This document shows positions 6,863-14,404 of a stretch of 31,184 bases of DNA, piece by piece. The stretch's first letter is position 1; every line of letters begins with the position of its first letter. The translations under genes and the position numbers were made by a program. This stretch comes from a virus: positions 1 through 31,184 of the IMG/VR virus record IMGVR_UViG_3300035157_000679; one strand, 5' to 3'. The notes under the pieces were generated by a model. That model was not told the origin of the DNA, searched no databases, and worked only from the letters and a program-made list of their open reading frames with translations.

Positions 6863-7522
6863 ATGGAACTAAAGAACATTTTGTTAAAACTTCTTCCATC
6901 TATGGAAGAATTGTCTTTGCCTGATTGGTTATCCAGTGAGGTAAATGATGATGGTTCTGTTATAAAATCTTATGTGTGGAGATGGAATAACCTACGACGA
7001 ATTAGACTGTGTGAATTAAACCTACAGAATAAATTCATTGCAGAATCACTAGTTATATATCCCGACTACAAATATATCCACCCAGTATTCGGAACAGAAT
7101 ATGTTGAGTGTGGTGGTCGAAGATTCTTTGGTACTATAGACTTCCACCCCATGAGTATGAGTGAAGATTATATTGATAAGTATATCAATAACAATCTAAA
7201 AGATCAACCAGATAGAGCAAAAAATAAATCCAATATCTATGACCTAGACAAATACTTCTCAAAAAAACTTTGGATAAGATCCACAACAGATAATTTTTAT
7301 CAAGAATATTTAAAGAGTTTTAAACTATATCTTGAGAGGTATATAATAAGCACAGCAAAACTTAACCCTTCTGATGAGGGTAGTGGACACTCTTATCAGA
7401 AGGGTTATGATTACCACCTAGCAAGTACTGACCCTGCTTATGGTATCTTAAAGACATATTACAACGAAGAATTCGCAAACAAATATATCAATACATTCTT
7501 ATTCGATCTAGCTAAGCTATAA
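6863..7522 (+). CDS. Ferredoxin-dependent bilin reductase, PebA/PebS-like
   Basis: Members reduce biliverdin or dihydrobiliverdin with electrons from ferredoxin to make phycobilins. The 219-residue protein aligns best, from memory, with PebA: SVIKSYVWRW, then IYPDYKYIHPVFG (His73), then the TIDFHPM strand with the conserved catalytic Asp93. DYIDKYI follows, and the C-terminal GYDYH (Asp183), STDPAYGIL and FLFDL motifs close the protein. It could be a PebA-type, PebS-type (four-electron) or PcyX-type enzyme; motifs alone cannot tell. No heme oxygenase is in the window. It is one of only two plus-strand genes, and its end overlaps the glutaredoxin stop by 11 bases tail to tail. No good ribosome site precedes the ATG. 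Confidence 0.88.
   Translation: MELKNILLKLLPSMEELSLPDWLSSEVNDDGSVIKSYVWRWNNLRRIRLCELNLQNKFIAESLVIYPDYKYIHPVFGTEYVECGGRRFFGTIDFHPMSMSEDYIDKYINNNLKDQPDRAKNKSNIYDLDKYFSKKLWIRSTTDNFYQEYLKSFKLYLERYIISTAKLNPSDEGSGHSYQKGYDYHLASTDPAYGILKTYYNEEFANKYINTFLFDLAKL
7363..7407. repeat. 13-base perfect inverted repeat inside the bilin reductase gene
   Basis: TAACCCTTCTGAT at 7363-7375 pairs perfectly with ATCAGAAGGGTTA at 7395-7407 around a 19-base loop. It lies fully inside the coding region, just before the GYDYH motif. No U-tract follows on either strand. Confidence 0.85.
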
Positions 7523-7757
7523 GTTTATTCTCTTGTAAAAAATTAGCAGTAGAAGAACAACCACCAAGTTTTTTACCATCGACTACAACCTGTGGGAAGG
7601 TAGAACCTTGTCCAAACTCACCATAAAATGCCTTCTTATCAAAGTGTTGATCTAATTTATAAACAACATGCTTAAGCTGACCTAGCTCAAGCAGTTGTAC
7701 AATCTTATCGCAATACGGGCATCCATCTTTAGAGTAAACAGCAAAGTTCATATCCAT
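7512..7757 (-). CDS. grx: Glutaredoxin
   Basis: A small thiol-disulfide oxidoreductase. The CPYC active site lies at residues 13-16 (SKDGCPYCDK). The cis-Pro loop TFPQVVVDG (63-71) and LGGCSS (74-79) complete the glutathione-binding face. At 81 residues it is a typical monodomain glutaredoxin. Starts at Met1 (7757) or Met3 (7751) are both possible. In T4-like phages glutaredoxins serve ribonucleotide reductase, but no nrd gene lies in this window. The 31-base gap before it contains a minus-strand TATAAT (7774-7779), a weak -10 candidate. Confidence 0.93.
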   Translation of the reverse strand: MDMNFAVYSKDGCPYCDKIVQLLELGQLKHVVYKLDQHFDKKAFYGEFGQGSTFPQVVVDGKKLGGCSSTANFLQENKLIA

Positions 7758-7788
7758 TTAAAAAATAATTCGTATTATACAATACAAT

Positions 7789-9723
7789 TTATACTTGCAT
7801 CAATACCCAACCTTGTGTATTGTCCACAAACATTAACTCAAAGGCAGCACCTTCGGTATTAACTGTCATATCTGCAGCGTCACCCATGATTGGTTTACCA
7901 TTTCTACCAACAGTTAGAGCAGCAGTATCAAAACTCTTTTTAATATCCACAAACTTAATTCTCTCTCCTTGTAGTGGAGATGCTGGTAAAGTAATAGTAA
8001 ATGCACCACTAGTAGCAGTATCTACTAAGACTGTTGACCAAGATTTAACAGTAGTGTTAGATGTTAGGGTATAGAAGTGAGTATCAGTACCCAAAATAGG
8101 TACGTTCCTATTCAGAGACTTATTAAAGATAACTAATTCATCAGCAGTATTATCATATGATAATTGAGCTAAGGTTGTTGTACCAATCCCTACCTCACCT
8201 TTAATTAATAGGTCTCCGTCAGCAGCAAGATTACCTAGTGCCATAACTGCTGTAGTAGCAGCACCAATGATTGCTTGCGTTGTAGTAGCACCATAACCAA
8301 CACCAATGGTTGCTATACCAGTAGTACCATTACTTAAATCAATCTGATTACCTCTAAGTGTATCAGCATAGTATACATACCTCCACTTCTTAGAGTCTTG
8401 ACCTAAGTCAAAGGAGTTAGCAACACCTGGAGTAATGTTTGAGTTAACATTAGCATCAAGAACAACTGCGTTCTCTGTACCAACACCAGTGTTAATAGTA
8501 CCACCCTCAAAGGTTACAGTACCAGAGAATGTAGATACACCAACAGTCTTTACGTTACCTTGTACATGAAGATCATCACTAACATCTAATTTAGAAAGTG
8601 ATGTGTCACCAATAACCTTAAGTCCGTAAGAACCTGGATCAGTAATACCAATACCAAGACCTTCCTTAACGTAAGCGTTGGTTGCAGATAATGTAGATCC
8701 AATACCAACAGAACCATAGAAGTGTTGATAGTCTACATAATATCCACTAAGAACAAAGTTTACAGCACCAGTCTTCCTTTTTAATGCATTTGTATGTGCC
8801 GATACAAATGTGTGATCAGTTACGTTAGTAGATGGAATCTTATCGGAGTTTGTAGCAGCAGCACCAACTGTCTTATCCAACACCTGAATATCAAACGTGT
8901 TAGTTGTAACATTATAAATGGGAACCCAACTATTATAGATTGGGTCAGTTGCTCTTGGATAATAATGCTTTGTAAGATGATTATCCTTAGCACATGTTAA
9001 ACAAATAGACTCACCTGTAATGTATACCTTATCAGTATCAACAAATTTATGAGCATTTAATTGGATAGTCATAAATCCTGTATTAGGATTATAATCTATA
9101 CCCTGTATAGTATGCTCAGTCTCACGAATACTATCAGCACGAACATACATCTGATCACCAGGTTTTGCTGATATATCAGACCTAACATGTGTTGAGTTAC
9201 GTTTTACCTCATAATTATATTCTAAATAGTCTGTCGCAGTTGTACCAAGACCTACACGAACCTTACTATCACCAGAAGACTTATTACATACAAACAAATT
9301 CCCTCTAAAACTCTTACCTGTTGGGAATTCAAATAGTAAATCAGCACCATTATCAGCAGTAGAAAATCCTTGTGCTAAAAATCCTGCACCACCTTTATTA
9401 GGACTCTCTTCTCCAACAAATGTAAATGCGGAACTTGTATCCGTAGATCTAATAACTACACTATCTCCATCCGCAAAGAATAAAGGATCGGATTCAAAAT
9501 ACTCTCCGACTCCTATCTCCTGATCAAATGTGACATATCCATTTGCTTTAAATGAATCTAATCCACCTGCAGTGGCTAATCCAACTCTAACCCAGATCGT
9601 CTGAGGAGTTTGGTTTGTAACATATACTTTACCTTGGGTCAACGTTCCTGCTGGAGCAGTATATAATACTTGATTTAACTTAGCCGTCGCTGGCTTAACG
9701 TTCGCTAATTTACCAAATGACAT
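7789..9723 (-). CDS. Modular virion (tail fibre/adhesin-like) protein, 644 residues
   Basis: Beta-rich, Ser/Thr/Gly/Val-rich protein with no enzyme motif. Residues 1-105 and about 106-205 look like two diverged copies of one beta domain (APAG...GKVYVTN...VRVGL against FPTG...GNLFVCN...VRVGL). Residues about 208-310 (YNPNTGFMTI, TDPIYNSWVP, FDIQVL) match residues about 116-215 of the 1385-residue protein at 23390-27547. The last 90 or so residues (TITLPASP, GRNGKPIMGD, ADMTVNTEGAAF) match that protein's C-terminus. A host-contact or tail role is inferred from composition and sharing. A late promoter lies 34 bases before the start. Confidence 0.8.
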   Translation of the reverse strand: MSFGKLANVKPATAKLNQVLYTAPAGTLTQGKVYVTNQTPQTIWVRVGLATAGGLDSFKANGYVTFDQEIGVGEYFESDPLFFADGDSVVIRSTDTSSAFTFVGEESPNKGGAGFLAQGFSTADNGADLLFEFPTGKSFRGNLFVCNKSSGDSKVRVGLGTTATDYLEYNYEVKRNSTHVRSDISAKPGDQMYVRADSIRETEHTIQGIDYNPNTGFMTIQLNAHKFVDTDKVYITGESICLTCAKDNHLTKHYYPRATDPIYNSWVPIYNVTTNTFDIQVLDKTVGAAATNSDKIPSTNVTDHTFVSAHTNALKRKTGAVNFVLSGYYVDYQHFYGSVGIGSTLSATNAYVKEGLGIGITDPGSYGLKVIGDTSLSKLDVSDDLHVQGNVKTVGVSTFSGTVTFEGGTINTGVGTENAVVLDANVNSNITPGVANSFDLGQDSKKWRYVYYADTLRGNQIDLSNGTTGIATIGVGYGATTTQAIIGAATTAVMALGNLAADGDLLIKGEVGIGTTTLAQLSYDNTADELVIFNKSLNRNVPILGTDTHFYTLTSNTTVKSWSTVLVDTATSGAFTITLPASPLQGERIKFVDIKKSFDTAALTVGRNGKPIMGDAADMTVNTEGAAFELMFVDNTQGWVLMQV

Positions 9724-9745
9724 CGGCTATATCCTATCGTATAGT

Positions 9746-9774
9746 TTGCAGTAAAACTATTTATCTGTTAAAAT
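9746..9774 (+). promoter_or_regulatory. Candidate sigma70-like promoter for the epimerase
   Basis: TTGCAG at 9746-9751 and TAAAAT at 9769-9774 are separated by 17 bases, 16 bases before the ATG at 9791. The -10 box matches 5 of 6 consensus bases but the -35 box only 3 of 6. It overlaps the opposite-strand late promoter, so the two may compete. Confidence 0.35.
9758..9765 (-). promoter_or_regulatory. Candidate late promoter GATAAATA
   Basis: The minus strand reads GATAAATA, 34 bases upstream of the virion gene at 9723. A perfect TTGACA also occurs further upstream on the same strand (complement of 9777-9782), but no good -10 box lies at the right spacing, so the late reading is favoured. Confidence 0.6.
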
Positions 9775-9790
9775 ATTGTCAAAAAGAGCA

Positions 9791-10606
9791 ATGAGAATTA
9801 TACTTACAGGTTCAAAAGGATTCATCGGTAAGAATCTACATGACCGATTAAAAATATATGGTGAAGAAATAATAGAAGTAAACTATGAGGATTGTTTAGA
9901 CTTCCGTGACACTTTTAATGAATGGAATACCGTAGATATGATAATACACCAAGGTGCAATATCATCTACAACATGCACAGACCTCAATAAACTACACAAA
10001 TATAATGTTGACTGGTCTGTATGGTTGTTTGAACAAGCAATCAAACACCAACTTCCAGTTAAATATGCATCATCAGCATCAGTGTATGGTGGTGCTGCTG
10101 GAGCACATACTGGATTTAACTGGACAATTAATCCACTAAACTTTTATGCACTATCAAAACTAACAGTTGATTACTGGGTTCAGGATCACATGGAAGAATT
10201 TATTGGTGTTCAGGGATTCAGATACCACAATGTATATGGTAGAGGTGAAGATCATAAAGGTAACCAAGCAAGTCCTATACATACCTTTATTAAACAAGCA
10301 CAAGAGACTGGAGTAATAAAAGTATTTGAAGGATCTGATAGATTCCTAAGAGATTTTATTTGTGTAGATGATGTAGTAGAAGTTGTTCTCAACAATGATA
10401 AAGGATCGGGTATCTATGATCTAGGTACAAGTAAACCAATCAGCTTCCAAGATGTTGCAGATATGGTTGCTAAAAAATTCAATGCAAAGATAGAAACTAT
10501 ACCATTCCCTAAACATCTAGAAGAGAAGTATCAAAAATATACTAATGCTATAGAAGAATGGAAGTATTATAAGTTTAAATCAGTTAAAGATTATCTAATG
10601 GTTTAA
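9791..10606 (+). CDS. NAD(P)-dependent sugar epimerase, HldD-like (ADP-heptose 6-epimerase type)
   Basis: An extended short-chain dehydrogenase of 271 residues. G7-SKG-FIG13 is the Rossmann dinucleotide loop, and YASSASVYG (92-100) and Tyr119-x3-Lys123 are catalytic. Several stretches are specific to HldD/RfaD: QGAISSTTCTD, FRYHNVYG, EDHKGNQAS, FEGSDRFLRDF, LGTSKPISFQDVAD and IPFPKHLEEKYQ. HldD inverts C6 of ADP-D-glycero-heptose to give the L-glycero form used in lipopolysaccharide. The ATG at 9791 is preferred over a TTG at 9776. It is the only plus-strand gene of the sugar island, and its TAA overlaps the cupin stop. A relative acting on another nucleotide-sugar is possible. Confidence 0.85.
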   Translation: MRIILTGSKGFIGKNLHDRLKIYGEEIIEVNYEDCLDFRDTFNEWNTVDMIIHQGAISSTTCTDLNKLHKYNVDWSVWLFEQAIKHQLPVKYASSASVYGGAAGAHTGFNWTINPLNFYALSKLTVDYWVQDHMEEFIGVQGFRYHNVYGRGEDHKGNQASPIHTFIKQAQETGVIKVFEGSDRFLRDFICVDDVVEVVLNNDKGSGIYDLGTSKPISFQDVADMVAKKFNAKIETIPFPKHLEEKYQKYTNAIEEWKYYKFKSVKDYLMV

Positions 10607-10962
10607 TCTCCAACCATTATCCTATAACTATCTGTATCAAAATGCTGTGTAGAGAACTCAAATAATTCAGAGTGTTCCATAGCATACATCTGATGCCGTA
10701 ATCCACGATATATGTGGAAGGTATCACCAGGTTCTAGTATCTTAGTGTTTGCCTTTGATAAATCATCAGTCTCACCATAAAACAAAAGAATCCTACCAGA
10801 CTGTAGATAGAAAGTCTCATCCTTTAGTTTATGATAGTGCCAAGAACATCTCTTACCACCCTCAAAGAATAATAATTTACCACAGTACTCTTCAGTGTTG
10901 ACAATCCATTTCTCATGTCCCCACCCTTTAGTTACTATTTTAATTGGTTGTTCAGTATTCAT
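10603..10962 (-). CDS. Cupin-fold protein, phosphomannose-isomerase-type
   Basis: A single cupin domain of 119 residues. His42, His44 and Glu49 (SWHYHKLKDE) and His90 (GLRHQM) are in the usual metal-ligand positions. GWGHEKWIVN at the N-terminus resembles the start of the C-terminal domain of type II mannose-6-phosphate isomerase / mannose-1-phosphate guanylyltransferase. LEPGDTFHI is the second cupin motif. It may isomerise or epimerise a sugar phosphate, or be a binding protein; no test is possible from sequence. It directly abuts the HAD gene (TAA then ATG) and is last in the sugar operon. Confidence 0.8.
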   Translation of the reverse strand: MNTEQPIKIVTKGWGHEKWIVNTEEYCGKLLFFEGGKRCSWHYHKLKDETFYLQSGRILLFYGETDDLSKANTKILEPGDTFHIYRGLRHQMYAMEHSELFEFSTQHFDTDSYRIMVGD

Positions 10963-11340
10963 TTACCAACAAGTTCCACCTGTCTTAGTAGGAGTATCTT
11001 TAAAAAATACATGATCAGGAGATGCTTTATCATCTATAAAGATATCTGCATGGGGTTTACCCATAAGTAATTCATGATACTTAACACCCCACATTTTTAA
11101 TTGTGCTTGAGTAAGAGGTCTCAACAAATCATCTGCTACTGCTGCTGCCTCCGCATGAGGTTTATCTTTATTCCTACCCATTGCACGAGCAGTAAAGTAT
11201 ATGATGTAGTGTCCCTCATCATATAATTTATTGATCACTTCTATTCTATCCTTCTTAGGAGTAGCACCTTCATACTGACAAGTACCACACCCTTCACCAG
11301 GTGTGCAGATAGTACCATCAATATCTATACAGTATCTCAT
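10963..11340 (-). CDS. HAD-superfamily phosphatase, sugar-phosphate type
   Basis: The 125-residue protein starts with the HAD motif I DIDGT (Asp6 nucleophile, Asp8 acid/base). YFTAR supplies the motif II Thr and IFIDDKASPD is the motif IV acidic pair. It resembles small capsule and lipopolysaccharide-associated HAD proteins rather than GmhB itself. Extra cysteines (GEGCGTCQY, 16-23) follow motif I. In a heptose pathway a HAD phosphatase removes the C7 phosphate between the kinase and nucleotidyltransferase steps, and its position next to those two genes fits, but the substrate is inferred. It is joined to the kinase by an ATGA overlap. Confidence 0.82.
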   Translation of the reverse strand: MRYCIDIDGTICTPGEGCGTCQYEGATPKKDRIEVINKLYDEGHYIIYFTARAMGRNKDKPHAEAAAVADDLLRPLTQAQLKMWGVKYHELLMGKPHADIFIDDKASPDHVFFKDTPTKTGGTCW

Positions 11341-12104
11341 AGTGATTTAATATCCTCAGCAGTTAAAGTATAACATCCATAGTTTTGTACGGCAATAGCA
11401 GATGCTTTATTAGCAATCTTAATTGATGCTTCCATGTCATGTGCCTTAAGGAATTCAGCAGATAAAGCAGCAAGGAATGTATCACCAGCACCTACCACAT
11501 CAAATACATTTACATTCTCACTAGGATATAACTTATCCATATAATATGCACCTGCACCTCCTGCAGTTGTAATTAAATTATGTGGATCGGGTTGCACTCT
11601 CAAAGTAGATGCTTCCCTTTGATTGATTTTAAAGATAACATTCTGTGCTGAAAATAAATCCTTCTTCTTAGTATCTATAAAGACTGGTCCAGAAAAATTC
11701 TTACAGAAGGTTATAAGATCTTCTATAGTAACAAAACCTTTATCATAATCAGATATAACAATGGCATCAAACTGTTGCATAAGAAATGCCATTTTAACTT
11801 CAGCAACCTTTATAGGATCTACATGATCATCTTCATCAATCCTAACCAACTGCTGCTTACTGGCACTGTCAAGTACTCTCTTCTTCTTTATCAACTTCTT
11901 ATTAGTAATGTGAGTTACATGAACCCCAAACGCTTGCAAATTCCTCTTAACATTCTCAGACATACCAAGAACAGTAACTGTCTCTTCATGTTTTACAACA
12001 GGAACTGGTGCTTCTGGACTTATTCTATCAACACTACCAAAGATATAACTATCTTCACATGTCTCTCCTATCAATAATACTTTGTACTGTTTTTGTTGTT
12101 GCAT
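11337..12104 (-). CDS. PfkB/ribokinase-type sugar kinase, HldE kinase-domain-like
   Basis: Resembles the N-terminal half of HldE, which phosphorylates heptose-7-phosphate at C1. RISPEAPVPVV (27-37) is the diagnostic HldE/RfaE1 stretch. SDYDKG (118-123) and DVVGAGDTF (202-210, catalytic Asp208) are intact. The usual GGAANVA substrate motif is replaced by GMSENV (47-52), and the protein (255 residues) is shorter than the usual kinase half (about 315). The ATG at 12104 is chosen over a TTG at 12122, and it overlaps the nucleotidyltransferase gene by 50 bases. In most bacteria these two activities are one fused protein, with the kinase first; here they are split and in reverse order. Confidence 0.85.
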   Translation of the reverse strand: MQQQKQYKVLLIGETCEDSYIFGSVDRISPEAPVPVVKHEETVTVLGMSENVKRNLQAFGVHVTHITNKKLIKKKRVLDSASKQQLVRIDEDDHVDPIKVAEVKMAFLMQQFDAIVISDYDKGFVTIEDLITFCKNFSGPVFIDTKKKDLFSAQNVIFKINQREASTLRVQPDPHNLITTAGGAGAYYMDKLYPSENVNVFDVVGAGDTFLAALSAEFLKAHDMEASIKIANKASAIAVQNYGCYTLTAEDIKSL

Positions 12105-12492
12105 AATCACTAACCCTATCAAAGAATACTAACTTAGCAGCAGACATAGATCCTATTACAGACTTATTCTTCCAATCAGATCCAACAACCATGACATGTG
12201 GTTTTATAAACTCAACCATTGCTGCTAACTGAGTATCACTATCAAAGACTGCTACTCTATGTACTGCCTTTAAATTCTCAAGAAAAAATTTCCTATCTTC
12301 CACATTATATATGGGACGAGAAGGACCTTTCATTTCGGATACCCGTCTATCACTATCAATACCAACGTATACTCTGTCACCTAATGTCTTAGCATAATTA
12401 AGTAACTCAAGATGACCACGATGAAGTAGATCAAATGTCCCGTTGACAAATACTTTAGTAGATGGAACGTAAAATTGTCTGCCTATGCTCAT
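12055..12492 (-). CDS. Nucleotidyltransferase, HldE C-terminal (RfaE2)-like
   Basis: A cytidylyltransferase-like enzyme of 145 residues. NGTFDLLHRGHL (17-28) contains the HxGH nucleotide-binding motif (24-27). YVGIDSDRRVSEMKG (42-56) and RPIYNVEDR (59-67) are typical of RfaE2 and relatives that join a sugar-1-phosphate to ATP or another nucleotide. The active-site end is less standard (DYATTKTVQSI in place of the usual STT motif, though TTK is kept). It is coupled to the 2OG-like gene before it by ATGA and overlaps the kinase gene after it by 50 bases. GDP-heptose or ADP-heptose formation are both possible. Confidence 0.87.
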   Translation of the reverse strand: MSIGRQFYVPSTKVFVNGTFDLLHRGHLELLNYAKTLGDRVYVGIDSDRRVSEMKGPSRPIYNVEDRKFFLENLKAVHRVAVFDSDTQLAAMVEFIKPHVMVVGSDWKNKSVIGSMSAAKLVFFDRVSDYATTKTVQSIIDRRDM

Positions 12493-13016
12493 GGTTGGTA
12501 AGTTAGTTTAATGTTTCCTGCTATGGTTGTGCCTTTAGAACCATGCAAAACACTATGCATAATAAAGGAAGGGAAAATTATTATACTACCAGACTCTAAC
12601 TGTGGTTTATAATCCAAAGGAAAATCTGGTAGTCCACTATGAAAAATTTGGTTCTGAATATCCTTAAAGGAAGGATTGTGTAACACAGTCTTAGAGACTG
12701 GTACTGATTCATATATTATAAAACTCCACTGACAATTTGGATGTATGTGAAGTTCTTGATAATCGGTCTCAGTATAAACGTTCCTCCATAATCTGTCAAT
12801 CCTAGCATCTGTATACGAACACTGAATAGTTTGGATATTTCTAAGAACAACTTCTGTTATATGTTGCCATGTTTCAGGAGGTACATCGGTGTCAGATCCA
12901 AAACTACTATGAACTCCACTGTCCCATGTAGGTTCGTAGACACCATTCTCTATGTGAATTTTATTTAGATCAACCTTATCTTCAAAGATTGGTATAGTAA
13001 ATATATCTTTTCTCAT
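12489..13016 (-). CDS. Putative 2OG-Fe(II) oxygenase-like protein (PF13759-like)
   Basis: A 175-residue beta-helix protein. The stretch ELHIHPNCQWSFIIYES (88-104) resembles the QxHxHPxSxxSGVYY strand pair of the putative 2OG-Fe(II) oxygenase family, with His90 and His92 as candidate ligands. GSIIIFPSFIMHSV (143-156) supplies the distal His154. No clear HxD is present, so the metal site may be altered or use another residue. It lies between the halogenase pair and the nucleotidyltransferase gene, with ATGA overlaps on both sides. A hydroxylase acting on the island's product is plausible, not shown. Confidence 0.65.
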   Translation of the reverse strand: MRKDIFTIPIFEDKVDLNKIHIENGVYEPTWDSGVHSSFGSDTDVPPETWQHITEVVLRNIQTIQCSYTDARIDRLWRNVYTETDYQELHIHPNCQWSFIIYESVPVSKTVLHNPSFKDIQNQIFHSGLPDFPLDYKPQLESGSIIIFPSFIMHSVLHGSKGTTIAGNIKLTYQP

Positions 13017-14404
13017 TTAAAATAATTCCTAGTAAATTCTGGAGACGTAACATACCCATCATCAGTAAAGTTTGGAATAGAATTCCTATCAAACTTTCTA
13101 TATGTCTTAGGTTTAATTGGGAACCCAAGTTGAACTAACCAATGTAACCAATTAGTTCCACCAAATATAAAACCCTTGTATTCCATAAAGGAAGGTTCCA
13201 TACTATTCTGTAGGTTATCTAAGTATATCTTTTGTAAATCTGACATCTTATAATTATCTCTAACATATCTCCAGAACTTAGTATCCTTAGTAGACTTAGA
13301 GTAATGCATGTTTACAAAATCTATACAAGTTTCAAATAAAGTATGAACAATATTATTATACAGATCAATATCATTCTTACTATAATAACGAGACATTAAA
13401 CACTTAATTATATGATCTATCTGTTCTATAGTTATTCCAAGACCAGTACTCTCAAGTGGTTCAATAAAACCAGAAGATAATCCAATAGATATAACATTTT
13501 TATCCCAAGGTTTTTTATCATAGAATGGAGTCCAGTCAATTAACTTTAAAGAATCCTTATCAACCCTACCATCCCAATAATCTACAAAGTATTGCTTTGC
13601 TTCCTCAGGATCAGTTAACTGTCTATTAAAAACTAACCCAGATCCTATCCTAGACTGCAAAGGGATCTTCCATATCCAACCATGATCTACAGCAGGACAC
13701 ACAACATAAGGATGATTCTCACTCTCATTCTTATATGGAATGTGACCTGCCACAGCAGTGTCACAGAATAATCTATCAGTTAACTCTACAGTATCAGTTT
13801 GTTTTAATAGTCTTTTAAACCCACTACAATCTATAAAAAGATCTGCTTCTATTTTATTACCATTCTTAAGATAAAGAGTATCATCTTTTAATTGTTCTAC
13901 AGAAGAGTTAACATACTTAACCTTATCAGAAATCTTAGTTTGAATATACTTAACCAACTTACCACAATCCAAAAGAATAGCATATGATTCTAACTTCTGT
14001 GTATTAATTGTACCCCTTAAGGTAGACTCTGATAATGGTAATGCTCTATGAAAAGGAATGTCTTGGTTGTTAGACCAAGCATCTATCATTGGATACTCTC
14101 CACCAAAAAAATAAAATGGATGCCATATATTATTACCATCCTTACCCCAGTCAGGAAATAAAATACCACCCTTTAATACTACATCCGTGGCACTCATCCA
14201 TTCATGCTGAGGGAAACCACATTCATTCATATAATTAACAAACCCTAATATAGTTGCTTCTCCAACACCTACAATCTCTGGTTCCTCTTTATCAACTACT
14301 GTTAGTCTAACGCCTGGTATCTTGTTTGATATACCAGCAGCAGTTAACCATCCAGAAGATCCACCACCAACTATAACTATATGATTTACACACTTCTCAT
14401 GCAT
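13013..14404 (-). CDS. Flavin-dependent halogenase (tryptophan-halogenase family), copy 1
   Basis: Uses FADH2, oxygen and a halide to make hypohalous acid, which halogenates a substrate. In this 463-residue protein the FAD loop is VGGGSSGW (12-19). VGVGEATILGF (45-55) is typical of the family. Lys78 (LKGGILFPDW) aligns with the catalytic lysine. WIWKIP (243-248) is the halogenase WxWxIP signature. FIEPLESTG (313-321) carries the conserved Glu318-Ser pair. All key residues are present, so it should be active. The substrate need not be tryptophan. No flavin reductase is in the window; the host would have to supply FADH2. Tandem with a paralog; the stop TAA of the upstream copy shares a base with this ATG. 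Confidence 0.9.
   Translation of the reverse strand: MHEKCVNHIVIVGGGSSGWLTAAGISNKIPGVRLTVVDKEEPEIVGVGEATILGFVNYMNECGFPQHEWMSATDVVLKGGILFPDWGKDGNNIWHPFYFFGGEYPMIDAWSNNQDIPFHRALPLSESTLRGTINTQKLESYAILLDCGKLVKYIQTKISDKVKYVNSSVEQLKDDTLYLKNGNKIEADLFIDCSGFKRLLKQTDTVELTDRLFCDTAVAGHIPYKNESENHPYVVCPAVDHGWIWKIPLQSRIGSGLVFNRQLTDPEEAKQYFVDYWDGRVDKDSLKLIDWTPFYDKKPWDKNVISIGLSSGFIEPLESTGLGITIEQIDHIIKCLMSRYYSKNDIDLYNNIVHTLFETCIDFVNMHYSKSTKDTKFWRYVRDNYKMSDLQKIYLDNLQNSMEPSFMEYKGFIFGGTNWLHWLVQLGFPIKPKTYRKFDRNSIPNFTDDGYVTSPEFTRNYFK

Noticed and set aside
6859-6864. Plus-strand TATAAT as a promoter -10 box for the bilin reductase
   Set aside because: It overlaps the ATG itself, so it could not drive this start unless translation began further in, and PebA alignment supports the first ATG.
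12105-12122. TTG-initiated extension of the kinase (also seen for genes near 596, 3272, 4806, 5011 and 9776)
   Set aside because: In each case a nearby downstream ATG gives a better start by ribosome site, overlap or paralog alignment.
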